DNA from: ZC4RG17 sp036380875
Lineage (GTDB): Bacteria; Actinomycetota; Acidimicrobiia; Spongiisociales; ZC4RG35
Reading direction: 5' to 3'
Assembly (NCBI GenBank): GCA_036380875.1
Contig: DASVDX010000070.1
Coordinates: 1 to 64,000 of the forward strand
Length of the DNA: 64,000 nucleotides
In this document: piece after piece, positions 28,924-37,017 of the stretch
Layout: the number at the start of each line of letters is the position of its first letter
Position numbering within the stretch: the stretch's first letter is position 1
Notes under the pieces: model-generated
The model's input: only the letters and a program-made list of their open reading frames with translations
Database searches by the model: none
What the model was told of the DNA's origin: nothing
Translations under genes and position numbers: made by a program

Positions 28924-30011
28924 GCTTGGAGCCCGTGCCGCCTCCACCGACCTTTTCCCGCCTCGGTCGAATCGGGGCGATCATCGCCCTGGTGATCGTC
29001 GCCGGGGTAGCGATCGTCGGTGGCGCCTCGTATCTCGGCCGCCAGGTCGGCGGTGTCCTGAACAACAACGACGATCGGGTCGATGTGGAGCCGGGCCTCG
29101 AAGTCGAGGTCGTCATCCCCCAGGGCGCCAGCGCCCAGGACATCGCCGCGATCCTCGCCGGCAAGGGTGTAGTGGCCCGCGCCGCGGAATTCGAGGCGCT
29201 GGTCCGCACCGAGGGCGCCGCCGCCGAGCTCAAGGCAGGCACGTACCAGCTCGTCACCGGGATGCAGCCGGCCGAAGTCCTCGAAGCGCTGCGGACCGGC
29301 CCGCTCGTAGACGTGTATCGGATCACCATCCGCGAGGGGTTGCGGGTGGGGGAGATGCTCCGAATCCTATCCGAAGGATCGGGGATGCCCGTCGAGGAGT
29401 TCGAAGAAGCGCTCCAGAGCGGTGATGTCACCACGACCCTCAAAGAGATGCCCGAGTCTCCGTCCCTCCAGGACTGGGAAGGGCTCCTCTTCCCCGACAC
29501 CTACGAGTTCTCCCAGCAGTCGACGGCTGTCAGCATCCTCCAGCGCCTCTCCAACACCATGCAGGCGAGGGTTGAGAGCATCGACTGGACGGCCTTCGAG
29601 GACGACGGCTTCACCATCTACGAGGGGATCATCATGGCGTCGCTCATCGAGTCCGAGGTGCGGGTGGCCGAAGAGCGGCCGCTGGTGTCGAGCGTGATCC
29701 ACAACCGTCTCGACGAGGGAATGCCCCTCCAGATCGACGCTACCGTGCTCTACGCCCTCGGCACCCGGTCTCCCGAGGATTTCGACCGGGAGGTGGACTC
29801 GCCTTACAACACCTATCAGAACGCCGGTCTGCCACCCACCCCGATCGCTTCGCCGGGGCGGGCATCACTCGAGGCGGCCGCCAACCCGGCCGACACGAAC
29901 TTCTTCTACTACGTGCTTTCCAGCGAAGACGGCAGCCACACGTTCTCTGAGACGCTCGAAGAGCACAACGAGGCGGTTCGGAAGGCTCGAGAGGACGGAG
30001 TTCTCCCGTAG
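28920..30011 (+). CDS. mltG: Endolytic murein transglycosylase MltG (YceG family)
   Basis: A 363-residue membrane-anchored enzyme that cleaves nascent glycan strands. One N-terminal transmembrane helix (about residues 16-40) precedes a LysM-like region (IPQGASAQDIAAILAGKGVV) and the YceG catalytic core: IIMASLIESEV with the catalytic Glu, NRLDEGMPLQIDATVLYALG and SPYNTYQNAGLPPTPIASPG. GTG start overlapping ruvX stop as GTGA. Confidence 0.92.
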   Translation: MSLEPVPPPPTFSRLGRIGAIIALVIVAGVAIVGGASYLGRQVGGVLNNNDDRVDVEPGLEVEVVIPQGASAQDIAAILAGKGVVARAAEFEALVRTEGAAAELKAGTYQLVTGMQPAEVLEALRTGPLVDVYRITIREGLRVGEMLRILSEGSGMPVEEFEEALQSGDVTTTLKEMPESPSLQDWEGLLFPDTYEFSQQSTAVSILQRLSNTMQARVESIDWTAFEDDGFTIYEGIIMASLIESEVRVAEERPLVSSVIHNRLDEGMPLQIDATVLYALGTRSPEDFDREVDSPYNTYQNAGLPPTPIASPGRASLEAAANPADTNFFYYVLSSEDGSHTFSETLEEHNEAVRKAREDGVLP

Positions 30012-30823
30012 TGACACATCCGCTCCGGCTGGCGGTGATCGGCGATCCCATATCCCACTCCCGGTCGCCGGCGATCCACACCGCCGCTCTCGCCGCCCTG
30101 GGAATCGACGGAACCTACGAGGCGCGTCGCGTGCCCAGTTCGGAGATGGAGTCCGTCATAGAGGACTTGCGAGCTGGTCTCCTCGACGGGGTCAACGTCA
30201 CAATGCCTCTGAAGGGTGTGGCTGCAGCCCTGGTGGACGAGATCACCGACGAAGCTCGCCGCTCCGGCTCGGTGAACACCATCGTTCGCCTGCCCGACGG
30301 GCGCCTGAAGGGCTACAGCACGGACATCACCGCACTCGGGCGCCTCTGGCCGTCCGACTCGGAGCCTGTTCTGATCCTGGGAGCGGGGGGAGCCGCCGCC
30401 GCGGCTTGCCTGGCGGCGCGGGGTCGCACGCTGTACGTGTCGGCCCGCCGAGCGGGAACCGTGGCCGCCCTCGCCGACCGTCTCGACTCCGGCACGATCG
30501 TAGAGGTGCCGTGGGGGACGGCCGTCGTCGATGCGGTGGTCGTCAACGCCACCCCTCTCGGCATGGCCGGCGAGCCGCTTCCCCCCAGGATCGTGCCGCT
30601 GGCGTCGGCCCTGATCGATCTCGCCTACGGCACGGAGGTGACGCCTGCGGTCGCCGAAGCACGTGGTCTGGGGCTTCCTACCGTCGACGGGCTGGAGTTC
30701 CTCGTTGCCCAGGCCGCCGACTCGTTTCGCTTGTGGACAGGGCGCGAGCCGCCGATAGACGTGATGACCGAGGCGGCACTAAATCCCTCAAGCCGGGCCG
30801 CTGAGGCACCGAATCATCACTGA
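30011..30823 (+). CDS. aroE: Shikimate 5-dehydrogenase AroE
   Basis: A 270-residue NADP(H)-dependent reductase of the shikimate pathway. The substrate site shows GDPISHSRSPAIH, NVTMPLKG with catalytic Lys, and SGSVNTI. The following motif, usually YNTDGxG, reads YSTDITALG, keeping the catalytic Asp. The dinucleotide loop is LILGAGGAAAAA, and the C-terminal VDGLEFLVAQAADSFRLWTG is typical. Starts at GTG overlapping the mltG stop by one base. Separated from aroC-aroK-aroB by two unrelated genes. Confidence 0.9.
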   Translation: MTHPLRLAVIGDPISHSRSPAIHTAALAALGIDGTYEARRVPSSEMESVIEDLRAGLLDGVNVTMPLKGVAAALVDEITDEARRSGSVNTIVRLPDGRLKGYSTDITALGRLWPSDSEPVLILGAGGAAAAACLAARGRTLYVSARRAGTVAALADRLDSGTIVEVPWGTAVVDAVVVNATPLGMAGEPLPPRIVPLASALIDLAYGTEVTPAVAEARGLGLPTVDGLEFLVAQAADSFRLWTGREPPIDVMTEAALNPSSRAAEAPNHH

Positions 30824-30852
30824 CGGCGAAGGGAAGTACCAAGGAGAAGCCC

Positions 30853-31950
30853 ATGTCGCTCAGCGGAAAACTGGACGTCTTTCCTCTCGAGGAGGTCCTC
30901 CGCCTTCTCGCGAGGTCACAACAGAACGGGTGTCTTCGTGTAGACGGCGAGTCCGCCGGACGCATCTACATGGAGGGTGGCTACCTGACCTATGCCACCG
31001 TGGAAAGCGACGAAGTTCTCCGCGATCGCCTGGTCGCTGCCGGCGTGGTCACCGAAGAGGGTCTCAGCCGCCTCGACATCTCCCGCGGCACTCTGACCGA
31101 TGCCGTTGCTCCTTCCGCTTCGGCGTCGGCGCTCACAGAATTGGTGCGTGAGCACAGCGTCGAGTCCCTGTACCGGATTCGCCGTCCCGGTACTGGCGCT
31201 TTCGAGTTCGTCGCCGACGCCAACCCCCGTTATCCGACGGGCCAGACGTTCGACGTAGAGAGCACCATCGCCGACGCAGAGCGGCGGGCTTCGGAGTGGG
31301 CCGACATCGAGACCATCGTCCCCGATCTCACCACGCTGTGGCGCATGGTGCCCGAGATCGAGGAAGAGTCCGTCAACCTCAGTGACACCGCCTGGCGATT
31401 CCTGGCGGCGATGGATGGCTCCTGCTCTGTCGAGGCCCTCGCCGACCGTCTGGGCATGACCAAGTTCCAGACCGCGCGGCGCATGGCCGAGATGGCTCGG
31501 GCGCATCTCGTGGAGCCCATGCCAGCGCCGTCCTACGAGACGCCTGGCTACGACACGGCCTACAACGCCACCGACATCTACCAGCCGGCACCGGAGCCGG
31601 AGTACACGACCGAACCGGAGCCGGAGGCGGTGGAGGAGCCGGCGGCGGGTGTGGTCGAGGCGCCGACGCCGGATCCTGACCGCTCGTGGTGGTCCGAGAC
31701 CAATGCCGAGGAAGCTCTGCCGACGGGTGTCGCCGACAACACCTTCGAGACTCCCGCCGAGGACGAAGGCACCGAGGAACCTGCCACCGTCGAGCCGCAG
31801 GCCGAGGAGTCGTTCCTCGAGACGGTCTTCAGCGAACTGGAGAAGACCGAGGAGTCGACCGAAGAGCACGAGGACTCCGAGGAGAGCGGGTTCGGTCTGC
31901 TGCGGCGCCGGGGCTTGGGCGCTGCTTTCCGAGAGCTTGCCGACAGCTGA
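30853..31950 (+). CDS. DUF4388 (PATAN-like) protein with winged-helix-like segment and acidic tail
   Basis: A 365-residue cytoplasmic protein. Residues 1-130 match the DUF4388/PATAN pattern (LSGKLDVFPLEEVLRLLARS, then GCLRV and GRIYMEGGYLTYA), a domain often found with response regulators and gliding/type IV pilus systems. Residues 170-225 resemble a small winged-helix (FLAAMDGSCSVEALADRLG). The remainder is a Glu/Pro/Thr-rich disordered tail ending in a short basic helix (RRRGLGAAFRELADS). It lies directly before a prepilin peptidase gene, which suggests but does not prove a pilus-related role. An AAGGAGAA ribosome-binding site precedes the ATG. Confidence 0.7.
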   Translation: MSLSGKLDVFPLEEVLRLLARSQQNGCLRVDGESAGRIYMEGGYLTYATVESDEVLRDRLVAAGVVTEEGLSRLDISRGTLTDAVAPSASASALTELVREHSVESLYRIRRPGTGAFEFVADANPRYPTGQTFDVESTIADAERRASEWADIETIVPDLTTLWRMVPEIEEESVNLSDTAWRFLAAMDGSCSVEALADRLGMTKFQTARRMAEMARAHLVEPMPAPSYETPGYDTAYNATDIYQPAPEPEYTTEPEPEAVEEPAAGVVEAPTPDPDRSWWSETNAEEALPTGVADNTFETPAEDEGTEEPATVEPQAEESFLETVFSELEKTEESTEEHEDSEESGFGLLRRRGLGAAFRELADS

Positions 31951-31968
31951 ACCCTTGCGGCTGAAGAT

Positions 31969-32018
31969 GAGGGCGACGTCGCCGGGCTAGCATCGCGAGC
32001 CCCGTGCACGTCGCCCTC
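31969..32018. repeat. 11-bp perfect inverted repeat flanking the prepilin peptidase start
   Basis: GAGGGCGACGT at 31969-31979 is matched exactly by its reverse complement at 32008-32018, with 28 nt between. The space contains the TAGCAT -10 candidate and the GTG start. It could be an operator or, in a read-through transcript, a hairpin hiding the start codon. Confidence 0.5.
31988..31993 (+). promoter_or_regulatory. Candidate -10 box for the prepilin peptidase gene
   Basis: TAGCAT, 10 nt before the GTG at 32004, inside the inverted repeat. Confidence 0.35.
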
Positions 32019-32720
32019 TCGGCTCTCGCCGGCCTGCTCGCCGGCCCCTTCGTCCACCATCTCGCCGTCCAGGCGGGCGCCGACCTGCCCTTCGCCCTCT
32101 CTGCTGCGGTCTGCCGCCGCTGCGGCCACCCCAGGGGACTGCTGACACGTTGCTCGGAGTGCGGACTCGGGATCGGCCGCCCACTCCTCACTTCGATCAC
32201 CACGGCCGGTGTTGCCGCCCTCGTCGCTTGGTCGATCGGCCCCCGCTGGGTTCTCTGCGCCTACTTCTGGTTCGTGGCGATGACGGTCGTGCTCTTCTTG
32301 ACCGACATCGATCACAAACGCATCCCCAACCGCATCACGTATCCGGGGACACCGATCGCGGTCGCCCTGTTGGCGGGCGGCGCCGCTCTCGATGGGACGT
32401 TGCAGGCTTTGCCGCGAGCCCTGGGAGGTGCGTTCGTGTTCGCGGGGTTCTTCCTCGTGGTGTTCGTCCTCGCCCGGGGCGGGTTCGGTTTCGGCGACGT
32501 CAAACTCGCCTTTCCTCTCGGCCTCTTCACCGCCTTCATCAGTTGGATCCACTTGTTTCTCGCTGTTCTGGCCACGGCGGCGCTCGGCGGGTTGGCAGCC
32601 CTTGCCGCCCTTCTCGCCGGGAAGGGAGCGAAGTCGGAACTGCCGTACGGGCCGCCGATGATCGTCGGAGCGTGGGTGTCGATCGTGTGGGGAACCACCC
32701 TCGCGGGCGTGATCTTCTAG
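32004..32720 (+). CDS. Type IV prepilin peptidase (A24 family, PilD-like)
   Basis: A 238-residue polytopic aspartic protease that would cleave type III signal peptides of pilin-like proteins. The two catalytic-Asp motifs are TDIDHKRIPN (Asp 101/103) and GFGFGDVKLA. The cytoplasmic loop carries a four-Cys zinc motif (Cys 37, 40, 50, 53 in CRRCG and CSECG), seen in bifunctional peptidase/N-methyltransferases. GTG start. No pilin, PilB, PilT or PilC gene is in the window, so its substrates are encoded elsewhere. Confidence 0.88.
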   Translation: MHVALSALAGLLAGPFVHHLAVQAGADLPFALSAAVCRRCGHPRGLLTRCSECGLGIGRPLLTSITTAGVAALVAWSIGPRWVLCAYFWFVAMTVVLFLTDIDHKRIPNRITYPGTPIAVALLAGGAALDGTLQALPRALGGAFVFAGFFLVVFVLARGGFGFGDVKLAFPLGLFTAFISWIHLFLAVLATAALGGLAALAALLAGKGAKSELPYGPPMIVGAWVSIVWGTTLAGVIF

Positions 32721-32725
32721 GTCGG

Positions 32726-32731
32726 TAGCAT
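32726..32731 (+). promoter_or_regulatory. -10 box for aroC (leaderless-type)
   Basis: TAGCAT, 7 nt before the GTG at 32739, in the 18-bp gap after the prepilin peptidase gene. Confidence 0.42.
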
Positions 32732-32738
32732 CTGGCCC

Positions 32739-33896
32739 GTGTTGCGTTTCCTGACCGCAGGTGAATCCCACGGCCCGGGCCTGGTGGCCGTGGTGGAGGG
32801 GCTGCCGGCCGGGCTGGAGGTGACGGTAGAAGGACTCCAGGCCGAGTTGGCACGTCGTCGCCTCGGTTACGGGCGCAGCCCACGCATGGGCCTCGAGAAG
32901 GACCAACTCGAGATCATCGGCGGAGTCCGCCACGGAAGGACATTGGGATCTCCGGTTGCGGTCCTCATCCGCAACACGGAGTTCGAAACGAAGTGGGCGG
33001 AGGAGATGAGCCCCCACCCGGGGAACCCGAAGCGAAAGATGACGACGCCTCGACCCGGCCACGCCGACCTCCCGGGCATGCTCAAGTACGACACCCACGA
33101 CGCCCGCGACATCCTCGAACGGGCCTCCGCCCGGGAGACGGCGGCGCGGACCGTCGTCGGCTACCTGTCCAAGCAACTCCTGGGTGAGCTCGGCATGTCG
33201 GTGCTCAGCCATGTGGTGGCAATCGGCACCGTCAGGGTCCCCGATGACATGCCGATCCCCGCCCCGGAAGACCTCGTCAGCATCGACTCTTCGTCGGTCC
33301 GCTGCTTCGATCCGGCCAGTGCCGCTCAAATGGAGGCGGAGATCCGAGGTGCCCGCGAGAGCCGCGACACCCTGGGAGGAGTGGTCGAGATCCTCGCATA
33401 TGGGGTGCCCCCCGGTCTCGGCAGCCACGTGCATTGGGACCGCAAGATCGACGGGCGTCTCGCCCAGGCGCTGATGTCGATCCAGGCGATCAAGGGTGTG
33501 GAGATCGGAGACGGGTTCACTCAGGCGCGCAACCGGGGCAGCGAAGCCCACGACGAGATCTATCACAACGGCACCACCTTCACCCGCCAGACGCTCCGTT
33601 CGGGCGGGACGGAGGGAGGCATCACCATCGGGGGACTTCTCCGGGTGCGGGCGGCGATGAAGCCGATCTCGACCGTCATGCGCCCCCTCGACACCGTAGA
33701 CGTCGAGACCAAGGAGTCGACGAAAGCCTTCTACGAGCGTTCGGACGTCTGCGCTGTGCCTCGGGCCGGCGTCGTCTGCGAGCAGATGGTGGCTTACGTC
33801 CTCGCCGACGAGTCGCTGCGGATGTTCGGCGGCGACACCGTCGACGATGTGGTGGCGTCATTCGAGCGCTACCGGGCTCGGCTGGCCGAGTTCTGA
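32739..33896 (+). CDS. aroC: Chorismate synthase
   Basis: A 385-residue FMN-dependent enzyme converting EPSP to chorismate. Family signatures are FLTAGESHGPGLVAVVEG, RRLGYGRSPRM, TTPRPGHADLPGMLKY and the ERASARETAAR block, with GGTEGGITIGG and RAAMKPISTV towards the C-terminus. GTG start with a -10 box 7 nt upstream. First gene of aroC-aroK-aroB. Confidence 0.96.
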   Translation: MLRFLTAGESHGPGLVAVVEGLPAGLEVTVEGLQAELARRRLGYGRSPRMGLEKDQLEIIGGVRHGRTLGSPVAVLIRNTEFETKWAEEMSPHPGNPKRKMTTPRPGHADLPGMLKYDTHDARDILERASARETAARTVVGYLSKQLLGELGMSVLSHVVAIGTVRVPDDMPIPAPEDLVSIDSSSVRCFDPASAAQMEAEIRGARESRDTLGGVVEILAYGVPPGLGSHVHWDRKIDGRLAQALMSIQAIKGVEIGDGFTQARNRGSEAHDEIYHNGTTFTRQTLRSGGTEGGITIGGLLRVRAAMKPISTVMRPLDTVDVETKESTKAFYERSDVCAVPRAGVVCEQMVAYVLADESLRMFGGDTVDDVVASFERYRARLAEF

Positions 33897-34405
33897 TGCT
33901 CTGGCTCATCGGGATGATGGGCTCGGGAAAGACTTCCGTCGGTGCGGAGGTCGCTTCCCGGCGAGGTGTCGACTTCGTCGACACCGACGAGCTGGTGACG
34001 GCCGTCACCGACCTCAGCATCCCTGAGATCTGGCAACACCAGGGCGAGGAGGAGTTCCGGCGCCTCGAGCGCCAGATGATCGCTTCCGCCGCCGCCGAAG
34101 ACGAGCCCGTTGTGATCGGCACCGGCGGGGGAGCGGTGCTCGACGATGAGAACGTCGAGATCATGCGCCGCTCCGGCACGGTGATCTGGCTCTCGGCCAC
34201 GCCGGAGACGCTGGCCAAACGCATCGGCCGTGATTCGAACCGGCCCCTTCTGGCCGCGGCTGAAGACCCGGTGGAGGTGCTCAGGGCCGTGCTCGCCGAG
34301 AGGGAGGACGAGTATCGACGGGCCGCCCACGCGGTGGTCACGACCGACGACAAGACGATCGATGAGGTGGTGGAGGAGGTGCTCCGACTGTGGAACGGTT
34401 CGTGA
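33896..34405 (+). CDS. aroK: Shikimate kinase
   Basis: A 169-residue P-loop kinase. Walker A is GMMGSGKTS (residues 6-14), the substrate-binding Asp is in VDTDEL, and the core loop is GTGGGAV. The lid region holds SNRPLL. The ATG shares bases with the aroC stop (TGATG); a longer in-frame reading lies inside aroC. Overlaps aroB by 16 bp. Confidence 0.94.
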   Translation: MLWLIGMMGSGKTSVGAEVASRRGVDFVDTDELVTAVTDLSIPEIWQHQGEEEFRRLERQMIASAAAEDEPVVIGTGGGAVLDDENVEIMRRSGTVIWLSATPETLAKRIGRDSNRPLLAAAEDPVEVLRAVLAEREDEYRRAAHAVVTTDDKTIDEVVEEVLRLWNGS

Positions 34406-35415
34406 TCGGCGCCGAAAGCGAGATCCTCGTCGATCACGGCTTGCCGCGCCCCCTGCTTCCCGCCAACGACTCCCGACGCCGGGCGGCGGTGCTGACCCAA
34501 CCCGGAGCGGAATCCATCGCCCGGCGGATCGCCGCCCTGATCACGGGGGAAGGCGCGGACGCCTACGTCCATGTGATGCCCGACGGCGACGAGGCGAAGA
34601 CGCTCGCCGCGGTCGAGGCGGCTTACGCGTCGCTGGCCGAACAACGCATCGGCCGCACGGACACGGTGGTCGCCGTCGGTGGGGGAGCGGTGACCGACGC
34701 CGGCGGCTTCGTCGCCGCCACTTGGATGAGGGGCGTCGAGGCGGTCTATGTGCCCACCACCCTCTTGGGGGCGGTGGACGCCGCCATCGGAGGCAAGACC
34801 GGGATCAATCTCGCCGGGAAGAACCTGGTGGGGGTCTTTCGCCACCCGCGACGGGTGGCAGTGGACCTCCTGATCCTCGACGAGCTCCCCGACCACCTGA
34901 AGCGAGAGGGGGCGGCCGAGATCATCAAAGCCGGGTTGCTGGCCGCACCCGACGTCGTCGCCGCCTATCGGACTGCCGGCATCGACGCCCCCCTCGACGA
35001 GGTAGTGCCGACGGCGGTCGGGGTGAAGGTCGACATCGTCACCCGTGACTTCACCGAAAGCGGGGATCGGGCCCTCCTCAACCTGGGGCACACCATCGGC
35101 CACGGAGTCGAGTTCGCAGCGGGGATCTCCCACGGAGAAGCCGTGGCGATAGGCCTCGTCGCGGCAGCGGCGGTATCGGAGCACAAGCTGGGCTTCGGCG
35201 AGAGGAACATCGTGCACGAGGCCTTGGCCCGCACCGGCTTGCCCACGGAAGCGCCTCCGGTCGACCGCGCCGAGGTGATCCGCCTCATCGGCCTCGACAA
35301 GAAACGGAAAGCCGGCCGCCTGTACATGACTCTCCTCGCCGCGGTGGGCCGCCCCGTGATCACCGAGGTCACAGACGCCGACGTCGCCGTCGGTCTCGAC
35401 GCCATCGGGCTCTGA
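34390..35415 (+). CDS. aroB: 3-dehydroquinate synthase
   Basis: A 341-residue NAD- and metal-dependent enzyme making the first ring of the shikimate pathway from DAHP. Visible blocks are VVAVGGGAVTDAGGFVAATWMRG, VPTTLLGAVDAAIGGKTGIN, GAAEIIKAGL, the metal-ligand LNLGHTIGHGVE and GLDKKRKAGRLYM. GTG start. Confidence 0.95.
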   Translation: MERFVIGAESEILVDHGLPRPLLPANDSRRRAAVLTQPGAESIARRIAALITGEGADAYVHVMPDGDEAKTLAAVEAAYASLAEQRIGRTDTVVAVGGGAVTDAGGFVAATWMRGVEAVYVPTTLLGAVDAAIGGKTGINLAGKNLVGVFRHPRRVAVDLLILDELPDHLKREGAAEIIKAGLLAAPDVVAAYRTAGIDAPLDEVVPTAVGVKVDIVTRDFTESGDRALLNLGHTIGHGVEFAAGISHGEAVAIGLVAAAAVSEHKLGFGERNIVHEALARTGLPTEAPPVDRAEVIRLIGLDKKRKAGRLYMTLLAAVGRPVITEVTDADVAVGLDAIGL

Positions 35416-35446
35416 GACCGCCGTCCTGAGGCCCCCGCTGCTTTCC

Positions 35447-35452
35447 TATCCT
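35447..35452 (+). promoter_or_regulatory. -10 box for efp (leaderless-type)
   Basis: TATCCT followed by 6 nt and the efp ATG; no Shine-Dalgarno is present, so a leaderless efp-nusB transcript is likely. Confidence 0.5.
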
Positions 35453-35458
35453 TGCACC

Positions 35459-36016
35459 ATGATCTCTACCAACGACGTCCGCCCGGGCATGGCTCTCGCC
35501 CTCGACGACGGCATCTTCACCATCATCGAGTACCAGCACGTCAAGCCCGGGAAGGGCAAGGCGTTCGTCCGGATGAAGCTCAAGAACGCCGAGACCGGTC
35601 AGGTCCTCGATCGAACGTTCCGCGCCGACGAGGACGTACCCCAAGCGATCATCGAGCGTGTCGAGCACCAGTACCTGTACTCGGACGACCTCGGGTACCA
35701 CTTCATGAACCTCAGCGACTACGGGCAGATCGCCTTGACCGAAGAGGACGTCGGCAGCGCGGCGGGCTATCTCACCGACGGCTCCACCGTCACACTGGTC
35801 ATGTACCAGGGCACCCCGATCGGCGTCGAGCTTCCAGCTGCGGTCGAACTCGAAGTCACCTATGCCGAGCCCGGTGTCAAAGGCGACACCCGCACCGGCG
35901 CCACCAAGCCCGTCACACTCGAGACCGGCCTGGTCGTCCAGGTGCCGCTCTTCGTGGAGCAGGGCGACCGCATCAAGGTCGACACTCGCACTGGCGAGTA
36001 CCTGACGCGGGTGTGA
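35459..36016 (+). CDS. efp: Elongation factor P
   Basis: A 185-residue tRNA-shaped factor that relieves stalling at polyproline. The three OB/KOW domains are present, ending GDRIKVDTRTGEYLTRV. The tip loop of domain I reads HVKPGKGKAF; Lys 32 is the position that is lysylated (Lys 34) in E. coli. No epmA/epmB-type modification gene is near, in keeping with actinobacteria that use unmodified EF-P. Confidence 0.95.
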   Translation: MISTNDVRPGMALALDDGIFTIIEYQHVKPGKGKAFVRMKLKNAETGQVLDRTFRADEDVPQAIIERVEHQYLYSDDLGYHFMNLSDYGQIALTEEDVGSAAGYLTDGSTVTLVMYQGTPIGVELPAAVELEVTYAEPGVKGDTRTGATKPVTLETGLVVQVPLFVEQGDRIKVDTRTGEYLTRV

Positions 36017-36393
36017 CATCCGAGGCCTCTTCTGAGCCCCGTGACCGGGCCCTCCAGGCCCTGTACCAGGCCGACCGCACCGGAGACCCCGGAGACCTCG
36101 ACGAGCTCCCCGCCAAGGCCCGCCGGCTGGTCGAAGGCGTCCTCGACAAGCTCGACGAGCTAGACGCCACGATCGCCTCGGTGTCCGACCATTGGAGCAT
36201 CGAGCGCATGCCGGTGGTCGACCGGGCCATCCTCCGCCTGGGTCTCTACGAGCTCCGTTACGTCCCATCGGTGCCGACGGCGGTGGTGGTCAACGAAGCC
36301 GTCCGCCTCGCCAAGACCTACTCCACACAACGCTCGGGGGTGTTCGTCAACGGCGTGCTCGCGTCGCTGGCGGAGAAGGAGCGCGGTGCCTGA
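36013..36393 (+). CDS. nusB: Transcription antitermination protein NusB
   Basis: A 126-residue all-helical protein that with NusE binds boxA RNA in rRNA antitermination. Conserved segments are RDRALQALYQAD, WSIERMPVVDRAILRLGLYEL and VVVNEAVRLAKTYST with a final FVNGVLASL. The GTG at 36013 overlaps the efp stop as GTGA, matching the efp-nusB order of many Gram-positives; the long in-frame extension over efp is not real. Confidence 0.94.
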   Translation: MTSEASSEPRDRALQALYQADRTGDPGDLDELPAKARRLVEGVLDKLDELDATIASVSDHWSIERMPVVDRAILRLGLYELRYVPSVPTAVVVNEAVRLAKTYSTQRSGVFVNGVLASLAEKERGA

Positions 36394-36411
36394 GCCGCCT
36401 CGGCCCGCGGG

Positions 36412-36417
36412 TACACT
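36412..36417 (+). promoter_or_regulatory. Candidate -10 box of the pyr operon
   Basis: TACACT, predicted to start transcription near 36424 and so give a leader of about 48 nt that contains the whole PyrR-binding hairpin. No clear -35. Confidence 0.45.
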
Positions 36418-36442
36418 GCAGCCGACAACGCCCCCTTTAAGC

Positions 36443-36460
36443 CCGGTCCGGTGAGGCCGG
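36443..36460 (+). promoter_or_regulatory. PyrR-binding RNA hairpin next to the pyrR Shine-Dalgarno (translational operator)
   Basis: The leader contains GGTCCGGTGAGGCC (36445-36458), an excellent match to the PyrR-binding consensus ARUCCnGnGAGGYU. It folds as a six-pair stem (CCGG plus CC, with one bulged U) around a GGUGA loop. The Shine-Dalgarno AAAGGAG (36461-36467) begins immediately after the stem and the ATG is at 36472. There is no terminator hairpin with a U-run, so PyrR bound with UMP would block ribosome access rather than cause attenuation, as reported for Mycobacterium smegmatis pyrR. Confidence 0.85.
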
Positions 36461-36471
36461 AAAGGAGCAGG

Positions 36472-37017
36472 ATGACGGCCACCCGCGCCGTAGTGATGGA
36501 CGCCGACGACACGAGGCGTGCCATCCACCGACTCGCTCACGAGATCATCGAGCGCCACCACGGCGCCGACCGGGTAGTTCTCGTCGGAATCCACACTCGG
36601 GGCGTCCCTCTGGCATCGGCGATCGCCGCCGCCATCGAGGATTTCGAGGGGGTGCCGGTCCCGGTCGGGGAGCTGGACATCGGCCTCTATCGTGACGATC
36701 TCTCGCGCCGGGCCGCCACCACCCTCGCCCGGACGTCGGTCCCCGTCGACATCACCGGGAGGCCGGTGGTCCTCGTCGACGATGTCCTCTTCACCGGCCG
36801 CACGATCCGCGCCGCTCTCGACGCCCTCTCGGACCTCGGCAGGGCAGAGACGATCGAGTTGGCAGTGCTGGTCGACCGAGGCCATCGTCAGTTGCCCATC
36901 CGGCCCGACTACGTCGGCAAGAACCTTCCCACCTCATTGGACCAGAGGGTCGTCGTGTCCGTCCCCGACATCGACGGCGAATGGGGCGTCTGGATCCGAG
37001 ACGAGGAGGAGACGTGA
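36472..37017 (+). CDS. pyrR: Bifunctional pyrimidine operon regulator / uracil phosphoribosyltransferase PyrR
   Basis: A 181-residue PRTase-fold RNA-binding regulator. Recognisable blocks are HEIIERHHGADRVVLVGIHTRGVPLA, the PRPP loop VVLVDDVLFTGRTIRAALDAL, and DRGHRQLPIRPDYVGKNLPTS. The ATG at 36472 follows AAAGGAG at 4 nt; a GTG at 36451 lies inside the RNA operator itself and is rejected. PyrR senses UMP/UTP against PRPP and represses the operon; it may also convert uracil to UMP. Confidence 0.95.
   Translation: MTATRAVVMDADDTRRAIHRLAHEIIERHHGADRVVLVGIHTRGVPLASAIAAAIEDFEGVPVPVGELDIGLYRDDLSRRAATTLARTSVPVDITGRPVVLVDDVLFTGRTIRAALDALSDLGRAETIELAVLVDRGHRQLPIRPDYVGKNLPTSLDQRVVVSVPDIDGEWGVWIRDEEET

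Noticed and set aside
36451..36471. GTG at 36451 as the start of pyrR
   Set aside because: It lies within the loop/stem of the PyrR-binding hairpin and has no Shine-Dalgarno; ATG 36472 follows AAAGGAG.
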